A stretch of DNA of 64,000 nt. Origin: Candidatus Thiothrix putei (GTDB taxonomy: Bacteria; Pseudomonadota; Gammaproteobacteria; Thiotrichales; Thiotrichaceae). Positions 1 to 8,531 of the stretch are shown here, piece after piece. The position numbers were made by a program, and so were the translations under genes. A model generated the notes under the pieces. It ran no database searches, was not told the origin of the DNA, and worked only from the letters and a program-made list of their open reading frames with translations. The DNA is taken from NCBI GenBank assembly GCA_029972225.1, contig CP124756.1:2028001-2092000 (forward strand). The letters run 5' to 3'. How positions within the stretch are numbered: the stretch's first letter is position 1; each line of letters begins with the position of its first letter.

Positions 1-1
1 T

Positions 2-3000
2 GGTAACAAAACCTATCAGGCACTGGCGCACTTCGCCAGTTCACGCCTAATGGGTAAGGCAGAGGCGCTGGATGATGACCTGGAATCGTGGCAACAAACG
101 CCTTTATCGTTTTTGTTTGCCTTGATCGTGCGCCATTGGTTGGAGCAAACCATCCCTAGCACATGGTTAGAAGCGGCTGTCATTCGCTATCAGCAGATGG
201 CAAGTATCGGCTATACGTGGTTGGCAAACGAATACGCTGCCGCATTAGCGCAACTGCTACCCAGCAAAGACAAACGCAAGTCTTACTATGTCGATTCATC
301 CGCTGCCACACACACCGAGGCAGGCACGCAACCGCTGATTACCCTGTATCAACCTCAACCCGCGTGGGAACGTACCTTGCAGGCGTTGCAGCGTTTAGGC
401 GCAGCCGCCCCCAGCAAGTCTGCCGCAACCGCCAAAGTGGGTGCTGAACGGGTCATCTGGGAATTAAGCAAGCAAAAATACGCTTCTCAAACCGAGTATT
501 CCATTCATCCTACTTTGCAGAAAGCCACCAAAACGGGCTGGTCGGCGGGGCGCAATATTGCCCTGAAACGCCTTGCCACCGAGCCGGAAACGGTTGCTGC
601 CCTGAGTGAGGAAGATCGGCGTATCTGCCAAGGTATCCACCTCTACAGCTATGGCTATTACGAAAAAAGCTACGAACTGCACATTGCCAATGTGTGGCAA
701 CACCTGATTGGGCATCCGCGTGTATTCTGGGTGGGAGCGACGAATTCCCCGCTCGACATCCAGCAAGGGCGTGAAGAACTGCAAATTCTCAAGGAAAAGG
801 GCAAGCTACGCATCAAGCTGTTCCCCGAATTACCGCATCCCAGCGAGGCATACAAAGCCGACAGCTATTTTGTGGTGGAAGAAACCACCCTGCAACTCAA
901 GCTCTACAAACTCACTGCCAGCGTATTGCAATTGCACAGCATTTTGGGCAAGTCCGGTTTGCTTGTTCCCGCTGAAGCGGAAGCGACTGTCCGCCAAACC
1001 CTGTCTGCACTTGCGCCGCTGATCACCATTCAGTCCGACATTGCGGGCATGGATAACGCTGAAACGGTCGAAGCCGATCCACGTTTGCACATCCACCTAT
1101 TGCCGTGGGGCGAAGGCTTGCGGATGCTGATGCGCGTGCAACCTTTCGGCAACATTGGCCCGATCTTTCCACCGGGCAGTGGGCGCAGTAATGCCATGAC
1201 CGAAGTTGACCGCAAGCCGCTCAAAACCACCCGCAACCTCAAGCAAGAGCGCAAACAGGCGGACGCTCTGCTACAAGATTGCCCCGCTTTATCCACTTGG
1301 GAAGACCCCAGCGATGACCTGTTGCTGGACGACCCCGAACAATGCCTTGAAGCCCTGCAACAACTTCACGCCCTCGGCGACAAAGTAACGCTGGCATGGC
1401 CGGAAGGCGAGAAGTTGCGCATTACCCAGCAGGTCAGTGGCAACAATCTTTCACTCAAGATCAAGCAATCCGGCGAATGGTTTGACATCGACGGCAAGCT
1501 GTACATTGATGAAAACCTCGTGCTGACCTTGCGTCAATTACTCGACCTCAGCCAAACCGCGAAAGGGCGTTTTGTGCAACTGGCAGACGGGCAATTCCTT
1601 ACTCTGACGCGCCAGTTTCAGAAAAAGCTCGATACCTTACGCGCTTATGCGGAAACGTCCGGTAAGCAGGGCTTGAAAGTCGGCGCACTCGCAGGCATGG
1701 CGTTGGAAGATTTCATCGACGAAGCAGGCAAACTCGAAACCGACAAACACTGGAAAGCACAAGTTACCAAGCTGAAAAACGTGCGTAATAGCCAGCCAGT
1801 TGTGCCTGCCAATTTGCAGGCGGATTTGCGTGACTACCAAACCGAAGGTTTCCGCTGGATGATGCGTTTGGCGGAATGGGGTGTGGGCGGCTGTCTGGCA
1901 GACGATATGGGGTTGGGCAAAACCGTGCAGACGCTGGGTTTGCTGCTGGCGCGTGCTGATAAGGGTGCGGCGTTGGTGGTTGCGCCGGTTTCGGTGTGCA
2001 ATAACTGGTACAGTGAATGCCAGCGGTTTGCCCCCAGCTTGCGTCCGGTGTTCTACCGTGGCAAAGACCGTCAAGCCTTGCTGGATGATTTACAGCCGCA
2101 TGATCTGCTGATTGCCAGTTATGGCTTGTTGCAGCAAGACAGCGAGGCTTTCCAAGCCATCCGTTGGACAACAATTGTGCTGGATGAGGCGCAAGCCATT
2201 AAGAACGCCAATACCAAACGTACCCAAGCCGCTTACCAATTGCAGGGCGATTTTCGCTTGGTCACGACAGGCACACCGATTGAAAACCATCTGGGGGAAT
2301 TGTGGAGCTTGTTCCGTTTCCTCAATCCGGGGCTGTTGTTTTCGCAGCAAAAGTTTGGCGAACGCTTCCAGACCCCGATTGAGCGTGACAGTGACGACAA
2401 GAGCCGCCACGCGCTGAAAAAGCTGGTGCAGCCCTTTATATTGCGGCGTACCAAAAATCAGGTGTTGCAGGAATTGCCGCCGCGTACCGAAATTACCTTA
2501 TCGGTGAGTTTGAGCGATGCTGAAATGGCGTTGTACGAAGCTTTGCGCCAACAAGCCTTGGAACGCCTTAGCGAAGAAACCGCCGATGGTGAGAACAAGC
2601 ACCTGCAAGTGCTGGCGGAAATTACCCGCTTGCGTCTAGCGGCGTGCCATCCGCAATTGGCGATGCCGGGAAGTACGTTGCCGTCCAGCAAATTGCAGGC
2701 ATTCGGTGAATTGGTGTTGGAATTGCGCGAAAATCAGCACAAAGCGCTCGTATTCAGTCAGTTCGTCAAACATTTAACGCTGTTGCGCGAATGGCTGGAC
2801 GAGCAGGGCATTGCTTACCAGTATCTGGATGGTTCGACCCCGATGGAACAGCGCAAGGAACGGGTAGATGCCTTCCAGCGCGGCGAAGGCGACATTTTCC
2901 TGATCAGCCTCAAGGCAGGCGGGTTTGGCTTGAATCTGACGGCGGCGGATTACGTGATTCACATGGATCCCTGGTGGAATCCGGCGGTGGAAGATCAAGC

Positions 3001-3199
3001 CTCTGACCGGGCGCACCGCATTGGGCAACAACGCCCCGTGACGGTCTACCGTTTGGTGGCAGAAAACACCATCGAAGAAAAAATTGTTAAACTGCACGCC
3101 CTCAAGCGCGATTTAGCGGATAGTTTGCTGGAAGGCTCGGATGTGAGCGGCAAGCTGTCGGCACAGGATATGCTGGAGATGATTCGTGGCGGCGTATGA
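2..3199 (+). CDS. SNF2-family DEAD/DEAH-box helicase (5' partial)
   Basis: Large Snf2/Rad54-type ATPase that would remodel or translocate on nucleoprotein. The reading frame is open back to the first base of the window, so the N-terminus is missing; the first in-frame ATG (position 50) is probably internal. Helicase motifs lie in the C-terminal half: Walker A DDMGLGKT near 1905, the DEAQ box (VLDEAQAIKN) near 2180, TGTPIENHLGELWS near 2270, and motif VI ASDRAHRIGQ near 3000. The N-terminal ~550 residues are typical of long bacterial SNF2 proteins and show no catalytic motif. The exonuclease gene follows 22 bp later on the same strand, so the two may be co-transcribed in DNA metabolism. The family is certain; the precise role is not. 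Confidence 0.93.
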   Translation, partial: GNKTYQALAHFASSRLMGKAEALDDDLESWQQTPLSFLFALIVRHWLEQTIPSTWLEAAVIRYQQMASIGYTWLANEYAAALAQLLPSKDKRKSYYVDSSAATHTEAGTQPLITLYQPQPAWERTLQALQRLGAAAPSKSAATAKVGAERVIWELSKQKYASQTEYSIHPTLQKATKTGWSAGRNIALKRLATEPETVAALSEEDRRICQGIHLYSYGYYEKSYELHIANVWQHLIGHPRVFWVGATNSPLDIQQGREELQILKEKGKLRIKLFPELPHPSEAYKADSYFVVEETTLQLKLYKLTASVLQLHSILGKSGLLVPAEAEATVRQTLSALAPLITIQSDIAGMDNAETVEADPRLHIHLLPWGEGLRMLMRVQPFGNIGPIFPPGSGRSNAMTEVDRKPLKTTRNLKQERKQADALLQDCPALSTWEDPSDDLLLDDPEQCLEALQQLHALGDKVTLAWPEGEKLRITQQVSGNNLSLKIKQSGEWFDIDGKLYIDENLVLTLRQLLDLSQTAKGRFVQLADGQFLTLTRQFQKKLDTLRAYAETSGKQGLKVGALAGMALEDFIDEAGKLETDKHWKAQVTKLKNVRNSQPVVPANLQADLRDYQTEGFRWMMRLAEWGVGGCLADDMGLGKTVQTLGLLLARADKGAALVVAPVSVCNNWYSECQRFAPSLRPVFYRGKDRQALLDDLQPHDLLIASYGLLQQDSEAFQAIRWTTIVLDEAQAIKNANTKRTQAAYQLQGDFRLVTTGTPIENHLGELWSLFRFLNPGLLFSQQKFGERFQTPIERDSDDKSRHALKKLVQPFILRRTKNQVLQELPPRTEITLSVSLSDAEMALYEALRQQALERLSEETADGENKHLQVLAEITRLRLAACHPQLAMPGSTLPSSKLQAFGELVLELRENQHKALVFSQFVKHLTLLREWLDEQGIAYQYLDGSTPMEQRKERVDAFQRGEGDIFLISLKAGGFGLNLTAADYVIHMDPWWNPAVEDQASDRAHRIGQQRPVTVYRLVAENTIEEKIVKLHALKRDLADSLLEGSDVSGKLSAQDMLEMIRGGV

Positions 3200-3221
3200 A
3201 TAGTTACCAAAGGATATTAAA

Positions 3222-4001
3222 TTGAACACATTAGTCTTCGACATCGAAACCATCCCCGACATTGAAGGCGGGCGCAAACTCTACGACCTTGGCGACCTCG
3301 ACGCTGATGGCATCGCCAAAGCCATGTACCACCTGCGTTTCCAAAAAACTGGCACGGAATTTCTGGCGCACCACCTGCATAAAATCGTCGCCATTTCCGT
3401 GACGTTTCGTGGCAAAGGCGACGACTTCAAAGTCTGGACGCTAGGCGACGAATCCGCCGATGAAAAAGAAATCCTGCAACGCTTTTTCGACGGTATCGAC
3501 CGCTACACCCCCACCATTGTCTCGTGGAATGGCAGCGGTTTCGACCTGCCCGTGATCCACTACCGTGCCATGAAGCACAAAATCTGCGCCCCGCGTTACT
3601 GGGACATGGGCGAAGACGACAGCAGTTTCAAGTGGAACAACTACATCAGCCGCTACCACACCCGCCACACCGACTTGATGGATTTGCTGGCACTCTACAG
3701 CGGACGCGCTAATGCGCCACTGGACGAACTCGCATCGCTCTTCGGTTTCCCCGGCAAAATGGGCATGAGTGGCGCGAAAGTGTGGGATGCGTATCAAGAA
3801 GGCAAACTCGCCGACATCCGCAACTATTGCGAAACCGACGTGCTGAATACCTGGTTGGTTTACTTGCGTTTCCAGTTGATGCGCGGGCATATCCTTATCG
3901 ACAAATACAATAGCGAGTGCGAGTTGGTGCGCAAGCATTTGCAAGCATCCGGCAAGGAACATTTACAAGCCTTTGAAGCCGCATGGGAGGAGGGGGCGTG
4001 A
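3222..4001 (+). CDS. Predicted DEDDy 3'-5' exonuclease related to PolB proofreading domain
   Basis: 259-aa RNase H-fold exonuclease. Start is TTG (3222), preceded by an AAAGGA ribosome site 8 nt upstream; no better ATG sits near the conserved N-terminus. The three Exo motifs are visible: DIETIPD at residues ~6-12 (Exo I), SWNGSGFDLP near residue 105 (Exo II), and YCETD near residue 203 (Exo III, Y-x3-D, hence DEDDy). It matches the stand-alone 'predicted PolB-like 3'-5' exonuclease' family, whose substrate in the cell is not established. It directly follows the SNF2 helicase and is convergent with the response regulator, with only 4 bp between stop codons. Confidence 0.9.
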   Translation: MNTLVFDIETIPDIEGGRKLYDLGDLDADGIAKAMYHLRFQKTGTEFLAHHLHKIVAISVTFRGKGDDFKVWTLGDESADEKEILQRFFDGIDRYTPTIVSWNGSGFDLPVIHYRAMKHKICAPRYWDMGEDDSSFKWNNYISRYHTRHTDLMDLLALYSGRANAPLDELASLFGFPGKMGMSGAKVWDAYQEGKLADIRNYCETDVLNTWLVYLRFQLMRGHILIDKYNSECELVRKHLQASGKEHLQAFEAAWEEGA

Positions 4002-4005
4002 ACGG

Positions 4006-4656
4006 TTACTTCTGCTGATCCACAAACCACACCGCTGCTTCTACCCGTGAACGCAGGTTGAGTTTGCGCAACAAATGCTTGACGTGAACTTTGACCGTGC
4101 CTTCGGTGATGCCCAGTTCCCGTGCTACCAACTTATTGCTTTTGCCCGCCGCGACGCGCTCCAGAATGCGTTGTTCCTGCTCAGTCAAGCCTGCTTCGGA
4201 GCTGGTTTTTGGGTGAATCGCGTCGTGGCGCATGGCGTGTGCCAGCAAGTTGATCAGGCGTTCGGTCAGGGTAATCCGGCCTGCTGCCGCTTCCGCCAGC
4301 TTTTCCACCAAATCTTCGGGTTCCATTTCCTTGAGCAAATAGCCGTCTGCACCCGCACGTAACGCTGCCACCAAATCACTCGCCTGATCGGAAACGGTCA
4401 GCATCACTACCCGTGCATCGCTGCCAGAGGCTTTGATGACTTTCAACACCTCAATGCCGCTCATGTCCTTCATGTTCAGGTCGAGCAGGATCATGTCAGG
4501 GGCAAGCTCCAATGCCATGTTGATGCCCTCCTGCCCGTAGGAGGCTTCGCCGACGATGATGAAATCAGGAACCATATTGACCAAATAGCGCACGCCTTTG
4601 CGAAACAAGGGATGATCGTCCACGATCAGCAGGCTTTGCGGGGTTTCAGGCGGCAT
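4006..4656 (-). CDS. NarL/FixJ-family response regulator
   Basis: 216-aa regulator starting at the ATG at 4656 (MPPETPQ...). A longer open frame upstream only overlaps the kinase gene and is not part of the protein. The receiver domain has the acidic pair D13-D14, phosphoacceptor D59 (MILLDLNM) and the KEMEP lysine loop. A LuxR-type helix-turn-helix (LTEQEQRILERVAAG...GTVKVHVKHLLRKL) occupies about residues 145-205. The start overlaps the end of the sensor kinase by 11 bp, so the pair is translationally coupled. The partner has a NarX-type P-box, so a nitrate/nitrite response is likely, but no nar, nap or nir genes lie in this window. Confidence 0.92.
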   Translation of the reverse strand: MPPETPQSLLIVDDHPLFRKGVRYLVNMVPDFIIVGEASYGQEGINMALELAPDMILLDLNMKDMSGIEVLKVIKASGSDARVVMLTVSDQASDLVAALRAGADGYLLKEMEPEDLVEKLAEAAAGRITLTERLINLLAHAMRHDAIHPKTSSEAGLTEQEQRILERVAAGKSNKLVARELGITEGTVKVHVKHLLRKLNLRSRVEAAVWFVDQQK

Positions 4657-6241
4657 GGACAATCCTTGTTTTGGGGGTGAAATCGAGTTGTACGCAAGTA
4701 CCGCCGTTCGTGCGCGGTAAATATTGCAGTATGCCATGCAAGGCGCGGGCGCGTTCGTCCATAATCGCCATGCCGTAATGGTGCAGGTTGGCGGTTTTTT
4801 GGATACCTGCGCCGTCATCTTCGATGCGCAATTGCAGGCTATTGTTATCGTCTTGGCGTTGCAACGATACCCACGCTTGGCTGGCGTGCGCGTGTTTGAG
4901 GGTATTGGATAAGGCTTCGCGCACGATTTGCAACAGGTGAATTTCTTCGTTGGGGGTCAGGTTGAGGTTGCCTAGACTGACCTCCAGCGCAATCGGCAAG
5001 TTGCCGCGTTCGGCAAATTCGGTGGTGGTTTGTGCCAGTGCCATGCCTAAATCGTCGTCTTCCATACGCAAACGGAAGGTGGAGAGCAACTCGCGCAATT
5101 GCTGGTAGGAACTGTTGAGTCCATCGCGTAATTCTTCCAACGCGGCGGTGACTTCGGTGGTATCCGCCGGATTTTTTACAGCAGTGCGCAAGCGGCTGAC
5201 TTGGATTTTCATGTACGCCAGCGATTGCGCCAAGGAATCGTGCAGTTCGCGGGCGATGACGGCACGTTCTTCCAGCAAGGAAACGCGGCGGTGCTGTTCG
5301 CTGCGTTGTTCGGAGGCAATGGTGACACCGATGTGGCGCGACAGGGCTTCCAGCAATTGCACTTGCCAGCGTTCGGCGGTGGTGTTGGCGGGGACATCGA
5401 CAGCTAACATGCCGTAGCGTTTTTCTGCATCGGTAAGCGGCATCCGCAAGATTTGGCGACCGTCGGGGAGCGTGTCCATGCGGGCGGCGTGCGGGTCGTG
5501 GCATTCGGCGCAACTGTTGGCGCGTTGGCACAGGGGGCTTTTGCCATCACTGGCGGTGGTGGCGACGACATCGCCTTGTTGGTCGTTGTCTTCTTTGAGG
5601 CAAATCGTGCCATTGCCCAAGCCCAGCACCGCTTCGGCATCTTTCAACACATTATGGAAAACGGCGCGGTCAGGGGCAATGCCATGTAAGCGCGTGATGG
5701 AGCGATACAGCAAATCCAGCGAACGGTTGCTGCGGGTGAGTTCGGCAGTTTTTTGTTCGACCCGTGCTTCGAGGTCTTGGTAAAGTTTGGAGAGATCTTC
5801 TGCCATCAGGTCAAAAGCTCGTCCTAGTTGCCCGATTTCGTCTTCACCCGCAAGGTCAGTGCGTACCGCGAGATTGCCTTGGCGGATTTGGTCGGTTAGC
5901 CCCAATAGCCCTTTGAGCGGGGTGGTTTCGTCGGCGGGCAATACGGAGAGGATCGAGTTCGCCGCCAAATCGGTTTCAAAGCGTTGGATGGCTTGCTGCA
6001 AGTCGCTGCGGTGCGTGGGGTTGGGGTCATGCAGGATGCGTTGGTAGAATGATGCCATGCGCCAGCTTTGCATCCGCAAACTTCCGGCAACGTTGATGGC
6101 TTCGCCGTTGCCTTGGGTGGTTTCCGCGACCATCCATGACGTGGACATGCCGACAATCGCCAGAACCGTGATGGCAGCGATCATCCCGCCTAGTCGTAGC
6201 AGCAAGGAATTTTGGAGTTTTTTCCACAGAATGCGGTTCAC
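4646..6241 (-). CDS. NarX-like sensor histidine kinase, apparently missing TM2
   Basis: 531 aa from a GTG start at 6241, with GAGGAA 8 nt upstream; the frame extends further but the extra residues look non-coding. Visible in order: TM1 (residues ~14-34), a P-box-like motif NVAGSLRMQSWRMA (~47-60) as in NarX/NarQ, a short helical stretch, HAMP (~108-150), a coiled coil, a GAF-like module with a Cys cluster (PLCQRANSCAECH), a HisKA_3 domain with phospho-His in ARELHDSLAQ (~334) and a HATPase domain (DDGAGI). NarX proteins have a periplasmic four-helix bundle closed by TM2. Here the sequence passes from PADETT straight into the HAMP start PLKGLLGL, with no second hydrophobic helix. Kinase identity is firm; signal transduction may be altered. 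Confidence 0.88.
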   Translation of the reverse strand: MNRILWKKLQNSLLLRLGGMIAAITVLAIVGMSTSWMVAETTQGNGEAINVAGSLRMQSWRMASFYQRILHDPNPTHRSDLQQAIQRFETDLAANSILSVLPADETTPLKGLLGLTDQIRQGNLAVRTDLAGEDEIGQLGRAFDLMAEDLSKLYQDLEARVEQKTAELTRSNRSLDLLYRSITRLHGIAPDRAVFHNVLKDAEAVLGLGNGTICLKEDNDQQGDVVATTASDGKSPLCQRANSCAECHDPHAARMDTLPDGRQILRMPLTDAEKRYGMLAVDVPANTTAERWQVQLLEALSRHIGVTIASEQRSEQHRRVSLLEERAVIARELHDSLAQSLAYMKIQVSRLRTAVKNPADTTEVTAALEELRDGLNSSYQQLRELLSTFRLRMEDDDLGMALAQTTTEFAERGNLPIALEVSLGNLNLTPNEEIHLLQIVREALSNTLKHAHASQAWVSLQRQDDNNSLQLRIEDDGAGIQKTANLHHYGMAIMDERARALHGILQYLPRTNGGTCVQLDFTPKTRIVHAA

Positions 6242-6383
6242 GCGGTGATTTCCTCGTGTTGTTATTGGATGCTGCGCTCTGATTCTAGGGTAATACATTT
6301 GGGGGAGGGGCGGATGGAAATAACGGTGTACTACTTTGGTGGTAGTCACTTACTTGATCATGCGTCGCGAGTGGTTTGTTTAC

Positions 6384-6397
6384 GTGATATAGGTCAG
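6384..6397. promoter_or_regulatory. Weak FNR/CRP-like palindrome
   Basis: GTGATATAGGTCAG lies between the divergent NarX-like kinase and EF-G-like genes. It matches 7 of the 10 informative positions of the FNR consensus TTGAT-N4-ATCAA and resembles the better site at 11810. Suggestive only. Confidence 0.2.
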
Positions 6398-6455
6398 ACA
6401 AGCTGACGCTCTGCGGCGTAGAATGGGTGGAAAACTTATTTTAAAAGGAGTCAGC

Positions 6456-8489
6456 GTGCATACCATCCAAGACATCCGAAATATTGTCTTCACCGGACAT
6501 ACAGGCGCAGGCAAGACCAGCCTGATCGAAGCCCTGCTGTTTCAGGCAGGCGAAACCACCCAACAAGGCGTTATTGAAAAAGGCAATACCGTCACTGACT
6601 GTGATCCGCTTGAACAACAACATCAACATTCCCTGTATATTTCTGTCGCTACTGCCCACCATGCCGGTTGCCATATCAATTTGATCGACACACCGGGATA
6701 CCCTGACTTTCAGGGGCAAGTGCTGACGGCGTTGTCAGCCGCTGATACGGTAGTGGTAGTGATTAATGCCCTGGCAGGTATTGAACCCATGAGCCGCAAA
6801 ATCATGGAATGGGCAAGCCAGCAGCATTTGCCGTGCATGGTCGTGGTCAACCGCATTGATGCTGCACCCGACAAGCTGGAAAAGTGTCTTCAGGAAATTA
6901 CCGAGGTGTTTGGTCGCGAATGCCTGCCACTGGAGTTGCCCGTCAACCACGCGGCGCAAGTGGTGGAGGTGTATGACCACGAATCCGGCGCGGCGGATTT
7001 TTCTTCGGTAGCGGCAGCCCATACTGCCTTGATCGAGCAGGTGGTGGAAGCAAATGAATCTGCTATGGAACATTATCTGGAAGAAGGTACTGTACCTGCG
7101 GCTGAATTGCATGAAGCGTTTGAACAGGCTTTGCGTGAAAACCATCTGGTTCCGGTTTGCTTTACGTCTGCCAGAACTGGCGCGGGTATTCCTGAACTGT
7201 TGGATATTATCGCCAAACTTGCCCCCAATCCGTTGGAGGCTACGCCGCACCCCTTTATCCGTCATCAAGGCGAGAAAACCGTGGAAACATGGGCAGTTCC
7301 CGACCCGGATAAGCCATTGCTGGCGCATGTTTTCCATGTCGAATTCGACCCGTTTGTGGGCAAGCTGGCTTTGCTGCGGGTACATCAGGGCAGCCTGAAA
7401 CTGGGCAGTCAGGTGCTGGTGGGTGCTGAAGGCAAACCCGTCAAGATTGCCCATTTGTATCGCTTGCAGGGTAAAGAACGTATCCCTGTTCAGCAGGCTA
7501 TGGCGGGCGATATTTGTGCTGTTGCCAAAATCAGCGAGATTGAGCCAGACACCATTTTGCATGAACGGCATGAAGATGATGGCATCGAAATATCCGGGAT
7601 GACCTTACCTACGCCACTGGTGGGTTTTGCCCTGCGTGCCAAAAAACGCGGCGATGAACAAAAACTGTCGGATGTGTTGCACAAACTGGTCGCGGAAGAT
7701 CCCTGTTTGCGCATTGAATACGATACGGCAGCCAATGAAACGGTATTGCGTGGTTTAGGCGATTTGCATTTGCGCATTGCGCTGGAACGCATGAATCAGC
7801 AATACCATGTGGAAGTCGAGGCAGCTCCGCCCCGGATTCCTTACCGGGAAACCATTACCAAGTCGGTGCAGGCGCAATATCGCCACAAAAAGCAAAGTGG
7901 CGGGGCAGGGCAGTTCGGTGAGGTGCAGATTGAAGTCGAACCGTTGGAACGTGGTGCAGGCTTTGAATTCGTCAACCGTATTGTGGGTGGGGCGATTTCT
8001 GGCTCATTGATCCCAGCGGTGGAAAAAGGGGTACGTCAGTTATTGGCATCAGGGGCAATTAGCGGGCATCCGCTGATGGATCTCCGGGTAACATTGCTGG
8101 ACGGCAAGATGCACTCGGTGGATTCCAAGGAAATTGCCTTCGTGGTGGCTGGGCGCAAAGCCTTTATGCAAGCCGTTGCCGACGCCAGCCCCATTATTCT
8201 GGAGCCACTGGTTGATTTGGAAGTAACGGTTCCCGCCACTGCAATGGGTGACATTTCCGGCGATCTGGCAACCCGGCGGGCGCAGATTCATGATGCGCAA
8301 GCCGATGCAGCAGGCAATATGGTTATTCAGGCCAAAGTCCCGCTGGCGGAACTGGACGATTACGCCTCACGCCTGAATTCGCTGACGGGCGGCGAAGGTA
8401 GCTGGGCTATCCAGTTCAGCCACTATGAGCCGACCACGGAAAAGACCCAGCAGGCATTGATGGCGCAGTACCAAGCTGCTGAAGTCTAG
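6456..8489 (+). CDS. Elongation factor G-like translational GTPase
   Basis: 677 aa. The GTG at 6456 is chosen because AAAGGAG lies 5 nt upstream; the in-frame ATG at 6423 has no ribosome site and adds unrelated residues. G motifs: G1 GHTGAGKTS, G3 DTPGYPDFQG, G4 NRID (Arg instead of the usual Lys), G5-like TSARTG. EF-G domains II-V follow, ending near YEPTTEK. Canonical EF-G is about 700 aa and usually sits in the str operon with rpsL, rpsG and tuf, none of which is here. This is therefore more likely the EF-G-like paralogue (FusA2 type) than the housekeeping factor. Its physiological role is not well established. Confidence 0.85.
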   Translation: MHTIQDIRNIVFTGHTGAGKTSLIEALLFQAGETTQQGVIEKGNTVTDCDPLEQQHQHSLYISVATAHHAGCHINLIDTPGYPDFQGQVLTALSAADTVVVVINALAGIEPMSRKIMEWASQQHLPCMVVVNRIDAAPDKLEKCLQEITEVFGRECLPLELPVNHAAQVVEVYDHESGAADFSSVAAAHTALIEQVVEANESAMEHYLEEGTVPAAELHEAFEQALRENHLVPVCFTSARTGAGIPELLDIIAKLAPNPLEATPHPFIRHQGEKTVETWAVPDPDKPLLAHVFHVEFDPFVGKLALLRVHQGSLKLGSQVLVGAEGKPVKIAHLYRLQGKERIPVQQAMAGDICAVAKISEIEPDTILHERHEDDGIEISGMTLPTPLVGFALRAKKRGDEQKLSDVLHKLVAEDPCLRIEYDTAANETVLRGLGDLHLRIALERMNQQYHVEVEAAPPRIPYRETITKSVQAQYRHKKQSGGAGQFGEVQIEVEPLERGAGFEFVNRIVGGAISGSLIPAVEKGVRQLLASGAISGHPLMDLRVTLLDGKMHSVDSKEIAFVVAGRKAFMQAVADASPIILEPLVDLEVTVPATAMGDISGDLATRRAQIHDAQADAAGNMVIQAKVPLAELDDYASRLNSLTGGEGSWAIQFSHYEPTTEKTQQALMAQYQAAEV

Positions 8490-8531
8490 GCCGCAATAGC
8501 TTGGTACGTATGGGTATGGGGGAGAGGTTTC

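Noticed and set aside
4657..4818. N-terminal extension of the NarL-like regulator
   Set aside because: Lies inside the kinase coding region in another frame and is not receiver-like; the ATG at 4656 begins the real domain.
6735..7571. 278-aa open frame antisense to the EF-G-like gene
   Set aside because: No family resemblance, no ribosome site, and it lies wholly inside a confidently identified gene.
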